Origin: an uncultured Coriobacteriaceae bacterium
Lineage (GTDB): Bacteria; Actinomycetota; Coriobacteriia; Coriobacteriales; Eggerthellaceae
Direction: 5' to 3'
Length of the DNA: 64,000 nt
Assembly (NCBI GenBank): GCA_937937585.1
Contig: CALDCB010000007.1
Coordinates: forward strand, 186,001 to 250,000
Positions 51,883 to 59,134 of this stretch are shown here, one piece after another. The notes under the pieces are model-generated. The model was not told the origin of the DNA and made no database searches. It saw only the letters and a program-made list of their open reading frames with translations. The translations under genes and the position numbers were made by a program. Numbering within the stretch: the stretch's first letter is position 1; every line of letters begins with the position of its first letter.

Positions 51883-52002
51883 GGCCGCTTGCTTCTTTCC
51901 TGTGTATGCGCGGAAGGAAAACTGGCGCACCGTTTGCGCATCTCCTCGAACCGAGGTGTGCGCAGTCGGCACAATCGTTTTCGTTAGGATACCACGAGCG
52001 GC

Positions 52003-53031
52003 CTAGGAAACAACCAGGCGCATGCCGGGATAGATCAGATTCGGGTTTGAGATGCCGTTCTTGGCGGCGAGATCCTGGTACGTGGTGCCGTACTTTGAGG
52101 CGATTCCGGAAAGGGTGTCGCCGCTCTGCACCACGTACACCTGCTCGGTCTCGGTCTGGCCGTTGATCACCGCCATAACCTCGTCGTAGCGCGGCCCTAA
52201 AACAGCCTTGCGGCGGCTGCCGTTGCCGTAATCGCCCGCCCATGTCTCAGCGGCCAGATCTTCGGCGGATGCCGTGAGGATGTGGTTCACGAGCGACTGC
52301 ACCTCCTGGTAGCGGTCGCCCAGCGCGTGCTTGCGGTCGTCGCCGTCTCCGAGCTCGCCAGCGAGCACTTTCGCCGCGAGGTCTGCCGTTGGCGTCTCGT
52401 CGATGCCGTGGATAAGCGAGTCGGGATCGCCGTTGGAGCCGCCAGCCATGGCCTCCCACTCCGCGCGGGAGATATAGCACTTGTTGATGTCGAGGTTGCC
52501 CGCCCAGCCGTCCAAGCGCCCGCACGAGGAGTACTGGCGGATGGCGCAGTCGTATGCGCCCTCGTTCCAAGGTGCGTCCTGGTAGCCCGTGGCGTTCATG
52601 TCGGCGTACTGCGCCACCCACGTCTTAGCATCGGTGAGGCCCCACGGGAACACGCTCTTGGATGCGTAGATGCCGATGCGATCCACGCTCACGCCAAGAA
52701 GCTCGGCCAAACGCTCTGCCATGGCCTTGAGGTAGGACGTGTCGCCCCATGCCTTGTTGCCCCGCTCCTCCCAGTCGATGAAGAACGCGGCCTTGCCGAC
52801 GTAGCCCTTGCAGCGCTCATAGAAGTACTCGGCCTCCGCCTCGGCATCACCTCCGTTGATGTAGTGGTACACGCCGACGAGCTTGCCAAGACCGATCGCC
52901 TGCTGGATTTGGCGGTCGCAGTCGGGCGACACGTAGCGCGTGCCCTCGGTAGCCTTGCAGATAACGAAGTCGAACGGGACAGCCGCGAGGTTGATGCCGT
53001 TCTGCCAATTGCTGATGTCTATTCCGTTCAT
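52003..53031 (-). CDS. phage endolysin: GH25 muramidase, Cpl-7-like repeats and LysM
   Basis: This 342-residue enzyme has a GH25 domain (1-200) with catalytic-site residues near Asp5 (NGIDISNW) and Asp86/Glu88 (FFIDWEERG). Two Cpl-7-like wall-binding repeats follow (DLAAKVLAGELGDGDDRKHA and DLAAETWAGDYGNGSRRKA), then a C-terminal LysM (YVVQSGDTLSGIASKYGTT). It would cleave peptidoglycan at lysis. No signal peptide; release depends on the adjacent holin. It is the last gene of the prophage lysis region and marks its left side. Confidence 0.93.
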   Translation of the reverse strand: MNGIDISNWQNGINLAAVPFDFVICKATEGTRYVSPDCDRQIQQAIGLGKLVGVYHYINGGDAEAEAEYFYERCKGYVGKAAFFIDWEERGNKAWGDTSYLKAMAERLAELLGVSVDRIGIYASKSVFPWGLTDAKTWVAQYADMNATGYQDAPWNEGAYDCAIRQYSSCGRLDGWAGNLDINKCYISRAEWEAMAGGSNGDPDSLIHGIDETPTADLAAKVLAGELGDGDDRKHALGDRYQEVQSLVNHILTASAEDLAAETWAGDYGNGSRRKAVLGPRYDEVMAVINGQTETEQVYVVQSGDTLSGIASKYGTTYQDLAAKNGISNPNLIYPGMRLVVS

Positions 53032-53032
53032 T

Positions 53033-53683
53033 CTATTCAGCGCTCCCTATCGCTATGAAATAAGCCCAATCAACTTGTTCGTACTGCTCGCGGCTCAGCC
53101 GCACCACGCCCTCGTAGGGGTCGTGGAAGGTCGCCGCCTCGCCGTCCCATCCGCAAAGCAGGACGATGTGCCCGCCGTAGTTCTTGCCGCCTTCGCGGAG
53201 CTGGCCAGTTAGGCTGCAAAACACCATCCAGCCGCCAGCCGCCTCGTCCAAGGCGTCATCGGCGTTGTCGTGGATAGGCGTGTAGCCCAAAGCCTGGTCG
53301 TTCGCGTTCATCCAACGGCAGAACTTTTCCATGTCGTTCACGCCGTCCGTGAGGCACGATTCGCCGACGAAGCCCAGCATCTGCGCCGGCGTGCATGCCT
53401 GTCCGTAGAGCCATTCCCACGCCATGGCCGCGCACGTGAGGCCGCAGCCGGCAGCAGCCAGGTCTTCGCCCGCATACGAAAGCCCGCCCCAGCGCTCGTC
53501 TGCTTGGAGGTAGACGGGCACCTCGGCGGGCTTGTCGAGCGGCTTGTCGTAGATGACGGGCAAAGGCTCTTCCTTCGGCACCTTCGGCACGTTAGAGGCT
53601 ATAAGCGCCACGTCGGCGAAGGCGGCGAGCAAAGCAAGCAGCGAGATGGCGGCGGCGATGCGCACGAGGCGCTTGCCGCCCAT
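53033..53683 (-). CDS. membrane-anchored C39-like cysteine peptidase
   Basis: This 216-residue protein has an uncleaved or signal helix at 9-28, then a papain-like C39-type domain: Cys in AAAGCGLTCAAMAWEW, His in NYGGHIVLLCGWDG, Asp in TFHDPYEG. ATG 53683 follows AGGA and overlaps nothing; the holin stop lies three bases before. It may act as a second lysin or cleave a phage or host protein. The Gly-Cys-Gly site is clear. Confidence 0.8.
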   Translation of the reverse strand: MGGKRLVRIAAAISLLALLAAFADVALIASNVPKVPKEEPLPVIYDKPLDKPAEVPVYLQADERWGGLSYAGEDLAAAGCGLTCAAMAWEWLYGQACTPAQMLGFVGESCLTDGVNDMEKFCRWMNANDQALGYTPIHDNADDALDEAAGGWMVFCSLTGQLREGGKNYGGHIVLLCGWDGEAATFHDPYEGVVRLSREQYEQVDWAYFIAIGSAE

Positions 53684-53685
53684 TC

Positions 53686-53994
53686 CTAGTCGTCCTTCTT
53701 CGGAGTGCCCATGGCAAGCAGCGCGTCGAGCCACTTGTCTGTCACGCCGACCGCCTTGAAGGCTGCATATGCCACCTGCACGCCGCCTACCGCGGCGAAG
53801 ATGGACGTAACCCACGCCGTGGGGTCAGTCGGCATACCCCCGGCCATGGCCGTCAATGCGCCGCACAGCGCCGATACTGCGATGGCCGTCCAGCGGGCGA
53901 CATTGCCGGTCATCGCCTTCGTCTTGATAGCCTGCACGATATAGGGCACCACGAGGACGGTCAGCACCGTGAGTCCTGCCTGTATATCAGTCAT
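53686..53994 (-). CDS. putative holin
   Basis: This 102-residue protein has three hydrophobic segments (about 5-23, 33-51, 61-80) and a charged C-terminus (MGTPKKDD). Size, topology and location two genes before the endolysin support holin. It would form lesions letting the endolysin out. No specific family motif. Confidence 0.75.
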   Translation of the reverse strand: MTDIQAGLTVLTVLVVPYIVQAIKTKAMTGNVARWTAIAVSALCGALTAMAGGMPTDPTAWVTSIFAAVGGVQVAYAAFKAVGVTDKWLDALLAMGTPKKDD

Positions 53995-53996
53995 CT

Positions 53997-54410
53997 TTAT
54001 CTCCCTGTCTCCTTGTTGTACATGAGGTCGACTCGGTCGTAGATATGGTCGACCTTCTCGGCCATGCCCTGGCTACGCGCCTGGCTGTGGACCAAGTCCG
54101 CGTGGAGGACGTCATTTGACGCGACAACCGACTCCATGAGCGTTTTCATTCCTTCAATCAGGGTGTTGCTGCGCTCCATCTGGGCGGCGATGCGCCCCTC
54201 CATTTGGGACCGCTCGCGGTCGCGCTGCGCCCTCTCGTCGACTTCGGCCTGCTTGCGCTCCTCGCGCTTCAGGTCGAGCTCGCCCTTCCGCTGGTTTTGG
54301 CGTTTGTACTCCTCAAGAAATTGTCTCCCGAAGTAGAACGCAACGAGCGTCAGGAGCACGCCGCCAAGCCAAGCCGGTCCGTAAGGCGCAAAAAGCTTGA
54401 GCACTTCCAT
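53997..54410 (-). CDS. phage membrane-anchored coiled-coil protein
   Basis: This 137-residue protein has one N-terminal helix (about 11-28, WLGGVLLTLVAFYFG) followed by a long charged coiled coil (about 30-75, QRDRERSQMEGRIAAQMER). GGAGGGCGCC precedes ATG 54410. Its place before the holin suggests a lysis accessory (spanin-like or antiholin), though Gram-positive phages rarely need spanins. Unknown family. Confidence 0.65.
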   Translation of the reverse strand: MEVLKLFAPYGPAWLGGVLLTLVAFYFGRQFLEEYKRQNQRKGELDLKREERKQAEVDERAQRDRERSQMEGRIAAQMERSNTLIEGMKTLMESVVASNDVLHADLVHSQARSQGMAEKVDHIYDRVDLMYNKETGR

Positions 54411-54430
54411 CCTGGGCGCCCTCCTTCCGC

Positions 54431-54598
54431 CTATTCGGCCGTGTACTCCTCGCCGGTGATTTCCTTGTACTCGTCGGCGGTGATCCATTTGCACTCGACA
54501 GCCTTGTAGACGCGCGCCTTGCTCCAAAGGTCTTTGTCGTAGTACTTCTTGACCTTCGCGAAGTGCTTGGAATGCTCAACGGTTTTCTTCGTAGCCAT
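54431..54598 (-). CDS. XkdX-family small phage protein
   Basis: This 55-residue protein contains HFAKVKKYYDKDLWSKARVY and ITADEYKEITGEEYTAE, the XkdX pattern (YYD..LW...V...ITxxEYxEITGExY). It is typical at the end of tail modules of siphophages and PBSX. The ATG shares a base with the upstream stop (TAATG). Confidence 0.88.
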   Translation of the reverse strand: MATKKTVEHSKHFAKVKKYYDKDLWSKARVYKAVECKWITADEYKEITGEEYTAE

Positions 54599-54924
54599 TA
54601 CTGGTCACCTCCCACGGTCATGAGCAGGTAGTCGATGTTCGCCGTGTTGGTCTCGGTCTGCGTCGGCTGGGACGCCTGCTCGCGCATCTGTTCGAGCAGC
54701 GCCGGGAGGTCGGGCACCTCGCCGTTGGCGTAGGCGGCGAGCGCGGAGGTGTAGGCGAGCTTTCGCGCCTTCCGCTCCACGTACTCGTCATCGTCGATAA
54801 CGCCCGCGTCGTGCGCCGCGTCGGGGTCGCCGATCTGCGACAGCAGGTCGCGCAGGGCGTTGACCTCGGCCAGGGTGCCGTCTCGAAGCTCGTCGGGGCG
54901 CGGCATGTCTTCCTCAGTGTCCAT
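54598..54924 (-). CDS. small phage protein of unknown function
   Basis: This 108-residue acidic protein (MDTEEDMPRPDELRDGTLAE) has helical segments and ends at the start of xkdX. GGAG precedes the ATG. No family recognised; position suggests a tail or host-interaction accessory. Confidence 0.6.
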   Translation of the reverse strand: MDTEEDMPRPDELRDGTLAEVNALRDLLSQIGDPDAAHDAGVIDDDEYVERKARKLAYTSALAAYANGEVPDLPALLEQMREQASQPTQTETNTANIDYLLMTVGGDQ

Positions 54925-55000
54925 GCGGACTCCTTCCTTATCGGGAAATGTGCCGCCATCGTATTAGCGCCGTGAGATTGCCTGGCCGTTTTGGCGGGCG

Positions 55001-55032
55001 CGAAGAAAGAAGGCGCGCCGCAGCACGCCTTC
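55001..55032 (-). terminator. terminator after the DGR reverse transcriptase
   Basis: GAAGGCG/CGCCTTC hairpin followed by TTTCTTCG on the minus strand. It closes the DGR cassette. Confidence 0.75.
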
Positions 55033-55094
55033 GCTGTTTTGGTTATTTCGTTTTCGACCCGTCTAGGCCGCCGTTTTGAGTTGCCGCCCTTCCG

Positions 55095-56282
55095 CTATGG
55101 CGAGGGCGTTCCGCCCGAATCGTCTCTCGGGCTTGGTTGCATTGAGCAACCCCCCCCCGCGAGATTTTCGAACAGGCTGCGGTACAGCGCGTCCATGGCC
55201 AGCACGCTGCGGTGCGCGTCCAAGTGAGCCATGCCGCCGCGCCAGCTCTGGTAGCTCTGCTGCACCTGCTCGGGCGTCATGACCCCCTCGGCCACCATGC
55301 GGGCCATCTTCTTCAGCTTGCGTCGATCGCGCGTGATGGAGTCGCGGCACGGCTTCATGACGATGCGGCCCGTTTCGGTGTAAAAGATGCGCTTCTTCAG
55401 CCACGTGAAGCCGCGCGTCAGCTTCACCACGCGGGTCTTGCGCGGGTTCAGCGCGATGCCGAGCTTCGCGCACTCGTGCTCTATCAGCAGAAGGCACACT
55501 TGCAGGTACTCCTTGGACTCGTGGATCAGGTAGAAGTCGTCCATGTAGCGTCCGTAGGCCTCGGGGCGCAGCATCTCGGCCACGTAGTGGTCGATGCGGT
55601 TGGGGTGCGCCACCGCGCATATCTGGTTTGGCTCGCTGCCCAGGCCCAGGCCGACCTCGCCCTGCGCGTCTATCAGGCGGTGCTCAAGGGCGACCACGCG
55701 CGGGTCGAGCAGCGCGTCGGCCACCTGCCGCTTGACCGGCTCGTGGGCAATGCGCGCGAAGTAGTCGGAGAAGTCGCCGAGCAGTATGTAGCCCTCGCGG
55801 CCGTGCCGCCTCCAGTGGTCGGCCAGGTGGCGCTTGAGCAGCTTCAGGGCGTAGTCGGTGCCGCGCCCCTTGATGTTCGCGGAGTTCGCGGCTATGAGGG
55901 TGGGCACGATCGCGGGCACGAGCGCGTTCTGCGACAGCGACTTCTGCACCACGCGCTCGGGGAAGTGCACGGCGCTGATGTGGCGCAGCTTGCCGCGCTC
56001 CCATAGGTCGAAGCGGATGAAGCCCCGGCATATGTCGCGGCCCTCCAAAAGGTCGCGGCGGGACAGGACGGCGTTGCGCAGGTAGTCCTTCATGTACCGC
56101 TGCGTGGACGCCTTCCACATCACGCCGCGTGCGGCCTGCTTCGATGCCTTGCACAGGCTGTTGAGGTCGGCCACGGTCTCAAGCGTGCACGCCTTGACGC
56201 GCTCGGCCTTGGCCTTGGCCCGCTTCTCCTCGCGGCGCTTCCGGCGCGCCGCCCGCCTTTGCTCGGAGTTCACAGGAGGCAC
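55095..56282 (-). CDS. DGR reverse transcriptase
   Basis: This 395-residue RT has a very basic N-terminus (RRAARRKRREEKRAKAK). Catalytic motifs: ILLGDFSDYF (Asp170), GLGLGSEPNQ, and YMDD at 246-249. The GSEPNQ motif is close to the (I/L)GxxxSQ variant that marks DGR RTs, unlike retrons. The GTG at 56282 has no clear ribosome site. It lies 203 bases after TR, the canonical place. A nine-G run (coding strand, complement of 55150-55158) lies 25 codons before the stop; one more G would give a different C-terminus ending QLKTAA at 55063. This RT copies TR into mutagenised cDNA. Confidence 0.93.
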   Translation of the reverse strand: MPPVNSEQRRAARRKRREEKRAKAKAERVKACTLETVADLNSLCKASKQAARGVMWKASTQRYMKDYLRNAVLSRRDLLEGRDICRGFIRFDLWERGKLRHISAVHFPERVVQKSLSQNALVPAIVPTLIAANSANIKGRGTDYALKLLKRHLADHWRRHGREGYILLGDFSDYFARIAHEPVKRQVADALLDPRVVALEHRLIDAQGEVGLGLGSEPNQICAVAHPNRIDHYVAEMLRPEAYGRYMDDFYLIHESKEYLQVCLLLIEHECAKLGIALNPRKTRVVKLTRGFTWLKKRIFYTETGRIVMKPCRDSITRDRRKLKKMARMVAEGVMTPEQVQQSYQSWRGGMAHLDAHRSVLAMDALYRSLFENLAGGGCSMQPSPRDDSGGTPSP

Positions 56283-56485
56283 CCCGCACGGCTTGCAATG
56301 TGGCTCTGACAGCCGCTTGAGGTATGGCCATGAAACGCGGCGAAGCCACGGAGCGCCGCGCCATGCAAGCAGCGTCCGGCCACCCTCGCGGGGTGCGTAT
56401 TTACGGGCGCATGCCCGACGGTCGCGCCTTCCTTCCTCTCCGCGCTCTGCTTTCGGCCCTGGGGCCTACTCGGTCTGGCAGTAAG
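56283..56485 (-). ncRNA. DGR spacer between TR and RT, probable structured part of the TR transcript
   Basis: About 200 bases with no coding role, transcribed with TR. In Bordetella phage BPP-1 the equivalent region is needed for RT/Avd binding and self-priming of cDNA. GC-rich and able to form several stems. Boundary by position only. Confidence 0.45.
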
Positions 56486-56613
56486 GGAATCCGGGGCGGG
56501 GGCGAACCCAGACGTTCGTCGCCGAGTTGTAGTTGGCATTGCCGTTGTTGTTGACGTAGCACACGTTGGACGAGGAGCCGCCCATGACGGAACGCAACCA
56601 CCAATCGTACCGA
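56486..56613 (-). repeat. DGR template repeat (TR), 128 bp
   Basis: It matches VR (57225-57352) over 128 bp with an offset of 739 bp. The 12 differences, at 56490, 56516, 56528, 56530, 56533, 56534, 56540, 56545, 56548, 56551, 56567 and 56605, are all T on + (A on the coding strand). In the VR frame TR reads NNNGNANYNSATN, rich in AAC codons, as expected for the most diversifiable codon. 23 coding-strand adenines are present. A 14-base G/C run (56491-56504) lies at its 3' side. Confidence 0.96.
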
Positions 56614-56637
56614 CAAACAAGGCGCGACCGCCGTCCA

Positions 56638-57108
56638 TTATAGCGAACGCAGGCGCTCTAGCTCGGCCTCGGCCTCGGCTATGCGCTCGTCGGTCGTCTT
56701 CTTGCCGGTGACGCGTACGTTCTTGCGCGCGCCCTTGAGCAGTTTGATCTCCTCCTCGACCATGCCCGCCAGCGCCTCGAAGCGGTTGGCGTTCACGGGC
56801 AGGCCGATGTCCATGAGGCACTGCATGTCGAGCATCAGCTGCTCGCAGTCGGCTATCGCCAGCGTCAGGTAACGCTTGCGCTCAAGTGCGTTGAACGAAC
56901 TGTTGGGGTAGAAGCAGTCGGCGCGGTTGACGTTGTATACGATGCTGCGCGCGGTCTCCACCGTGGGGACTGCGTTCAGCAGCCTGTAGGCTTTCGGCAC
57001 GACCGACGAGGAGGCCATGAGCTTGTTGACCTCCACGCGGATGGCGATGGCCTGCGTGAAGAACTTGTACTCGGACACCTCGCGGTTTCGCTGGTAGACG
57101 CCGCTCAT
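56638..57108 (-). CDS. avd: accessory variability determinant (Avd) of the DGR
   Basis: This 156-residue helical protein fits the four-helix-bundle Avd family by size, basic ends, and position. Segments FFTQAIAIRVEVNKLMASSS, RYLTLAIADCEQLMLDMQCL and a basic tail ARKNVRVTGKKTTDERI would suit RNA binding. In Bordetella phage, Avd forms a pentamer that binds RT and TR RNA. The ATG follows GGGAGGTG. Gene order variable protein - avd - TR - RT is the same as in BPP-1. Confidence 0.85.
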   Translation of the reverse strand: MSGVYQRNREVSEYKFFTQAIAIRVEVNKLMASSSVVPKAYRLLNAVPTVETARSIVYNVNRADCFYPNSSFNALERKRYLTLAIADCEQLMLDMQCLMDIGLPVNANRFEALAGMVEEEIKLLKGARKNVRVTGKKTTDERIAEAEAELERLRSL

Positions 57109-57131
57109 GGCACCTCCCGGAAATAGTGGCG

Positions 57132-57155
57132 AAAAAAACGGCCCGCTGCGCGGGC
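57132..57155 (-). terminator. terminator between variable protein and avd
   Basis: GCCCGCGCAGCGGGC hairpin (57141-57155) with TTTTTTT after it on the minus strand. It separates VP transcription from avd-TR-RT. Confidence 0.85.
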
Positions 57156-57158
57156 AGG

Positions 57159-57185
57159 GATGCGACCGCGCAAGGCGGTCGCATC
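57159..57185. repeat. 11-bp perfect inverted repeat 40 bp after VR
   Basis: GATGCGACCGC and GCGGTCGCATC with loop GCAAG. DGR targets in other phages have such a hairpin or cruciform just after the initiation-of-mutagenic-homing site, raising target efficiency. Here it also stacks against the terminator. Confidence 0.6.
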
Positions 57186-57213
57186 GAAAGAGAAGTATAG
57201 AGCACTCGGCTGG

Positions 57214-58131
57214 CTAGCCGACGAGGAAGCCGGGGCGGGGGCGAACCCAGACGTACGTCGCCGAGTAGCAGGCGGCATCGCCGCTGGTGGTGACGTAGCA
57301 CACGTCGGACGAGGAGCCGCCCATGACGGAACGCAACCACCAACCGTACCGAGTTCCGTTCAAGCGGTGCGCGGTATCGCGGAACAGGTCGAACTGGCAG
57401 TCGAAGCCCACGCTGTAGCCCTTGGTGCCCCACACTGGGCAGCCGTACACCTCCATCTCGGAGGGCGACCACACCTTGCCGATGTCCTGCCAGCTCCAGC
57501 TGTTGGAGTCGCTGAGCGCGCCGCTCGCGCTGTAACGCTCCTCAAGCAGCACGCGCTGGGTGAGCAGGTACTTGGTCAGCTCCTCGGGCAGGCACGCCTC
57601 GAACAGCTTCTCCCACGCCTTGAGGTTGCTGTTCAGGTACGGGTTCTTCACGTCTGCGGTGCCCTGGTTGGTGTTCGCGGTGTTCCACATCAGGTAGCTG
57701 TCGTTGGCCACGCCGGTGACGGTCTTGGCCACGGCGACGGGCGCGGACGCGATGAACGCGATGTGGTGGCCCTTGGCGCTGTCGCCGCACTGGTAGTACG
57801 GGTCGAAGTGCGCAAGCAGGAAGCGCACGGACTGCTGGCCCGTGATGGCCGATGCGCTCACGAGCGGCACGTCGATGTAGTCGCCCACGCGCATGCCGCT
57901 GAAGTTCGCGGCCTGCACGCGCTTGTGCAGCGCGTCGTAGATGGTGGTGGAGCCTGAGACCTCGCCCGCGAGAAGCGTTGCGAGCGACTGGCCCGGGTAC
58001 TTTCCGATCAGGCCCTGTCGGTTGTACTCGGCGTTGTTGAGAGCCGTGGTGGCGTTGGTGCGGGCCAGTGAGTCGATGATCTCATGGCTCACCCCGTTCA
58101 CGTTAAAGCGCTCGGCGTTTACGTTTGCCAT
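57214..58131 (-). CDS. DGR variable protein (phage tail-tip adhesin candidate)
   Basis: This 305-residue protein ends in a C-type-lectin/FGE-like fold pattern (YGWWLRSVMGGSSS then WVRPRPGF). VR covers codons from about 260 to 303. Relative to TR, changed residues are 263, 276, 281, 282, 283, 285, 287, 288, 289 and 293; a twelfth substitution in codon 301 is silent. The constant N-terminal 250 residues probably bind the tail. It is encoded right after a coiled-coil fibre gene in the tail module and would present a changeable receptor-binding face. AAAGGAAAA precedes the ATG. Confidence 0.92.
   Translation of the reverse strand: MANVNAERFNVNGVSHEIIDSLARTNATTALNNAEYNRQGLIGKYPGQSLATLLAGEVSGSTTIYDALHKRVQAANFSGMRVGDYIDVPLVSASAITGQQSVRFLLAHFDPYYQCGDSAKGHHIAFIASAPVAVAKTVTGVANDSYLMWNTANTNQGTADVKNPYLNSNLKAWEKLFEACLPEELTKYLLTQRVLLEERYSASGALSDSNSWSWQDIGKVWSPSEMEVYGCPVWGTKGYSVGFDCQFDLFRDTAHRLNGTRYGWWLRSVMGGSSSDVCYVTTSGDAACYSATYVWVRPRPGFLVG
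57225..57352 (-). repeat. DGR variable repeat (VR) inside the variable protein gene
   Basis: 128 bp homologous to TR; 12 substitutions, all at template adenines (changes to G, C and T on the coding strand). Its 3' end has a run of 14 G/C (57230-57243) followed by the end of the gene, as in the Bordetella initiation site. Homology stops at the last 12 bases of the gene. Confidence 0.96.
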
Positions 58132-58143
58132 TCGTTTTCCTTT

Positions 58144-58869
58144 CTATGCGAGCACGATGGTCGTGCCGGATACCGTGCAGGAGGAACCGAGTTTTACGGT
58201 TCCGTCCTCGAACGTTGCCTTTGAAGACGGCGCGTACACCGTGCCGTCCATGAACACGAACTTGCCGCTCGACTCAGCGAGCATGTTTGCCAGGATCGCG
58301 TTCTGCTCGCGCAGCGCCGCGATGTCCGAATCGCCCGCGCTTCCTTGCGCAACGGAGTTGGCGATCTGCAACGCCTGGTTGGCCGCCGCGTCAGCACGCG
58401 ATGCCGCGCCGTTTGCCGCCGAGGTCGCGTTGCTCGATGCCTGTTGGTCGGCGATATGCTCGTCATGGCGCTGGCTTTCGGCCTTTTTGCGTTCGATCTC
58501 GGCGTTCGATCGGCTCGTCTCGTTGTTCTGGCGCGTGGTTTCGGCATTCTTTCGCGCAGTTTCGTTGTCTTGACGTGTTGTCTCGGCGTTCTTGCGCGAC
58601 GTCTCGGCGTTCTTGCGCGACGTCTCGTTGTTGCCGCGCTCGGTCTCAGCCGTTTTCCGAGCGTTCTCGTTGGACACGCGCGTTTTCTCGGCCGTTTCAG
58701 CGCTTTCCGTCATGGTCTTGCAGTTGGCGGCTGCTGTCTTTGCCTCTTCCGCCGCCTCCACGGCAAGCGTTGACTCGATGCGGTAAATAGAGCCGTCAGT
58801 CGTTCTCACGCGGTCGATGTTGCCGTTCTCGTTGAGGACAAACGCCGCGATCTGCGTTTCGTCTGCCAT
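58144..58869 (-). CDS. phage coiled-coil tail fibre-like protein
   Basis: This 241-residue protein has an N-terminal domain (MADETQIAAFVLNENGNIDR), then a long heptad-repeat coiled coil (about 65-135, copies of AETSRKN, AETTRQD, NETSRSN), and a small C-terminal beta domain (FVFMDGTVYAPSS). Regular Thr/Asn heptads suggest a trimer. DNA in 58560-58640 repeats in 21-base units. It precedes the variable protein and may carry it. Confidence 0.75.
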   Translation of the reverse strand: MADETQIAAFVLNENGNIDRVRTTDGSIYRIESTLAVEAAEEAKTAAANCKTMTESAETAEKTRVSNENARKTAETERGNNETSRKNAETSRKNAETTRQDNETARKNAETTRQNNETSRSNAEIERKKAESQRHDEHIADQQASSNATSAANGAASRADAAANQALQIANSVAQGSAGDSDIAALREQNAILANMLAESSGKFVFMDGTVYAPSSKATFEDGTVKLGSSCTVSGTTIVLA

Positions 58870-58879
58870 CGCACCTCCT

Positions 58880-59134
58880 CTACTTCGCGATGATTCCGGT
58901 TACTATGGCCTGCGGCCCGATCGTCTCGACAATGCAGCGGTCGCCCGCCTTGGCGCTTGAACAGCCAGTGGTCATCGGTAGACCGGAAAGCGTGGCCCCC
59001 GACATCGAGACGGTAACCTTCGCGTCGGATATCGATTTGACCGTGGCGAAGCCCATGGAATGGCCCGAGCCGCCTTTCGGCGTGAAAAGCTCGGCGAGCA
59101 TGTCGCCCGCGTTGCTTATGTCGTTAACGTTCAA
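58880..59134 (-). CDS. small phage tail protein
   Basis: This 84-residue protein is beta-rich (TVKSISDAKVTVSMSGATLSGLP) with an end resembling OB- or gp5-like tail-spike base domains (DRCIVETIGPQAIVTGII). It overlaps the end of the upstream tail gene by 11 bases. Role in the baseplate is inferred. Confidence 0.65.
   Translation of the reverse strand: MNVNDISNAGDMLAELFTPKGGSGHSMGFATVKSISDAKVTVSMSGATLSGLPMTTGCSSAKAGDRCIVETIGPQAIVTGIIAK

Noticed and set aside
55095..56282. Retron or group II intron reverse transcriptase
   Set aside because: No msr/msd or intron domain V/VI, and no maturase or endonuclease domain. TR/VR with adenine-only changes and Avd establish DGR.
58540..58640. Short tandem repeats that might be taken for CRISPR
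   Set aside because: They are 21-base heptad codon repeats inside the coiled-coil fibre gene without spacers.
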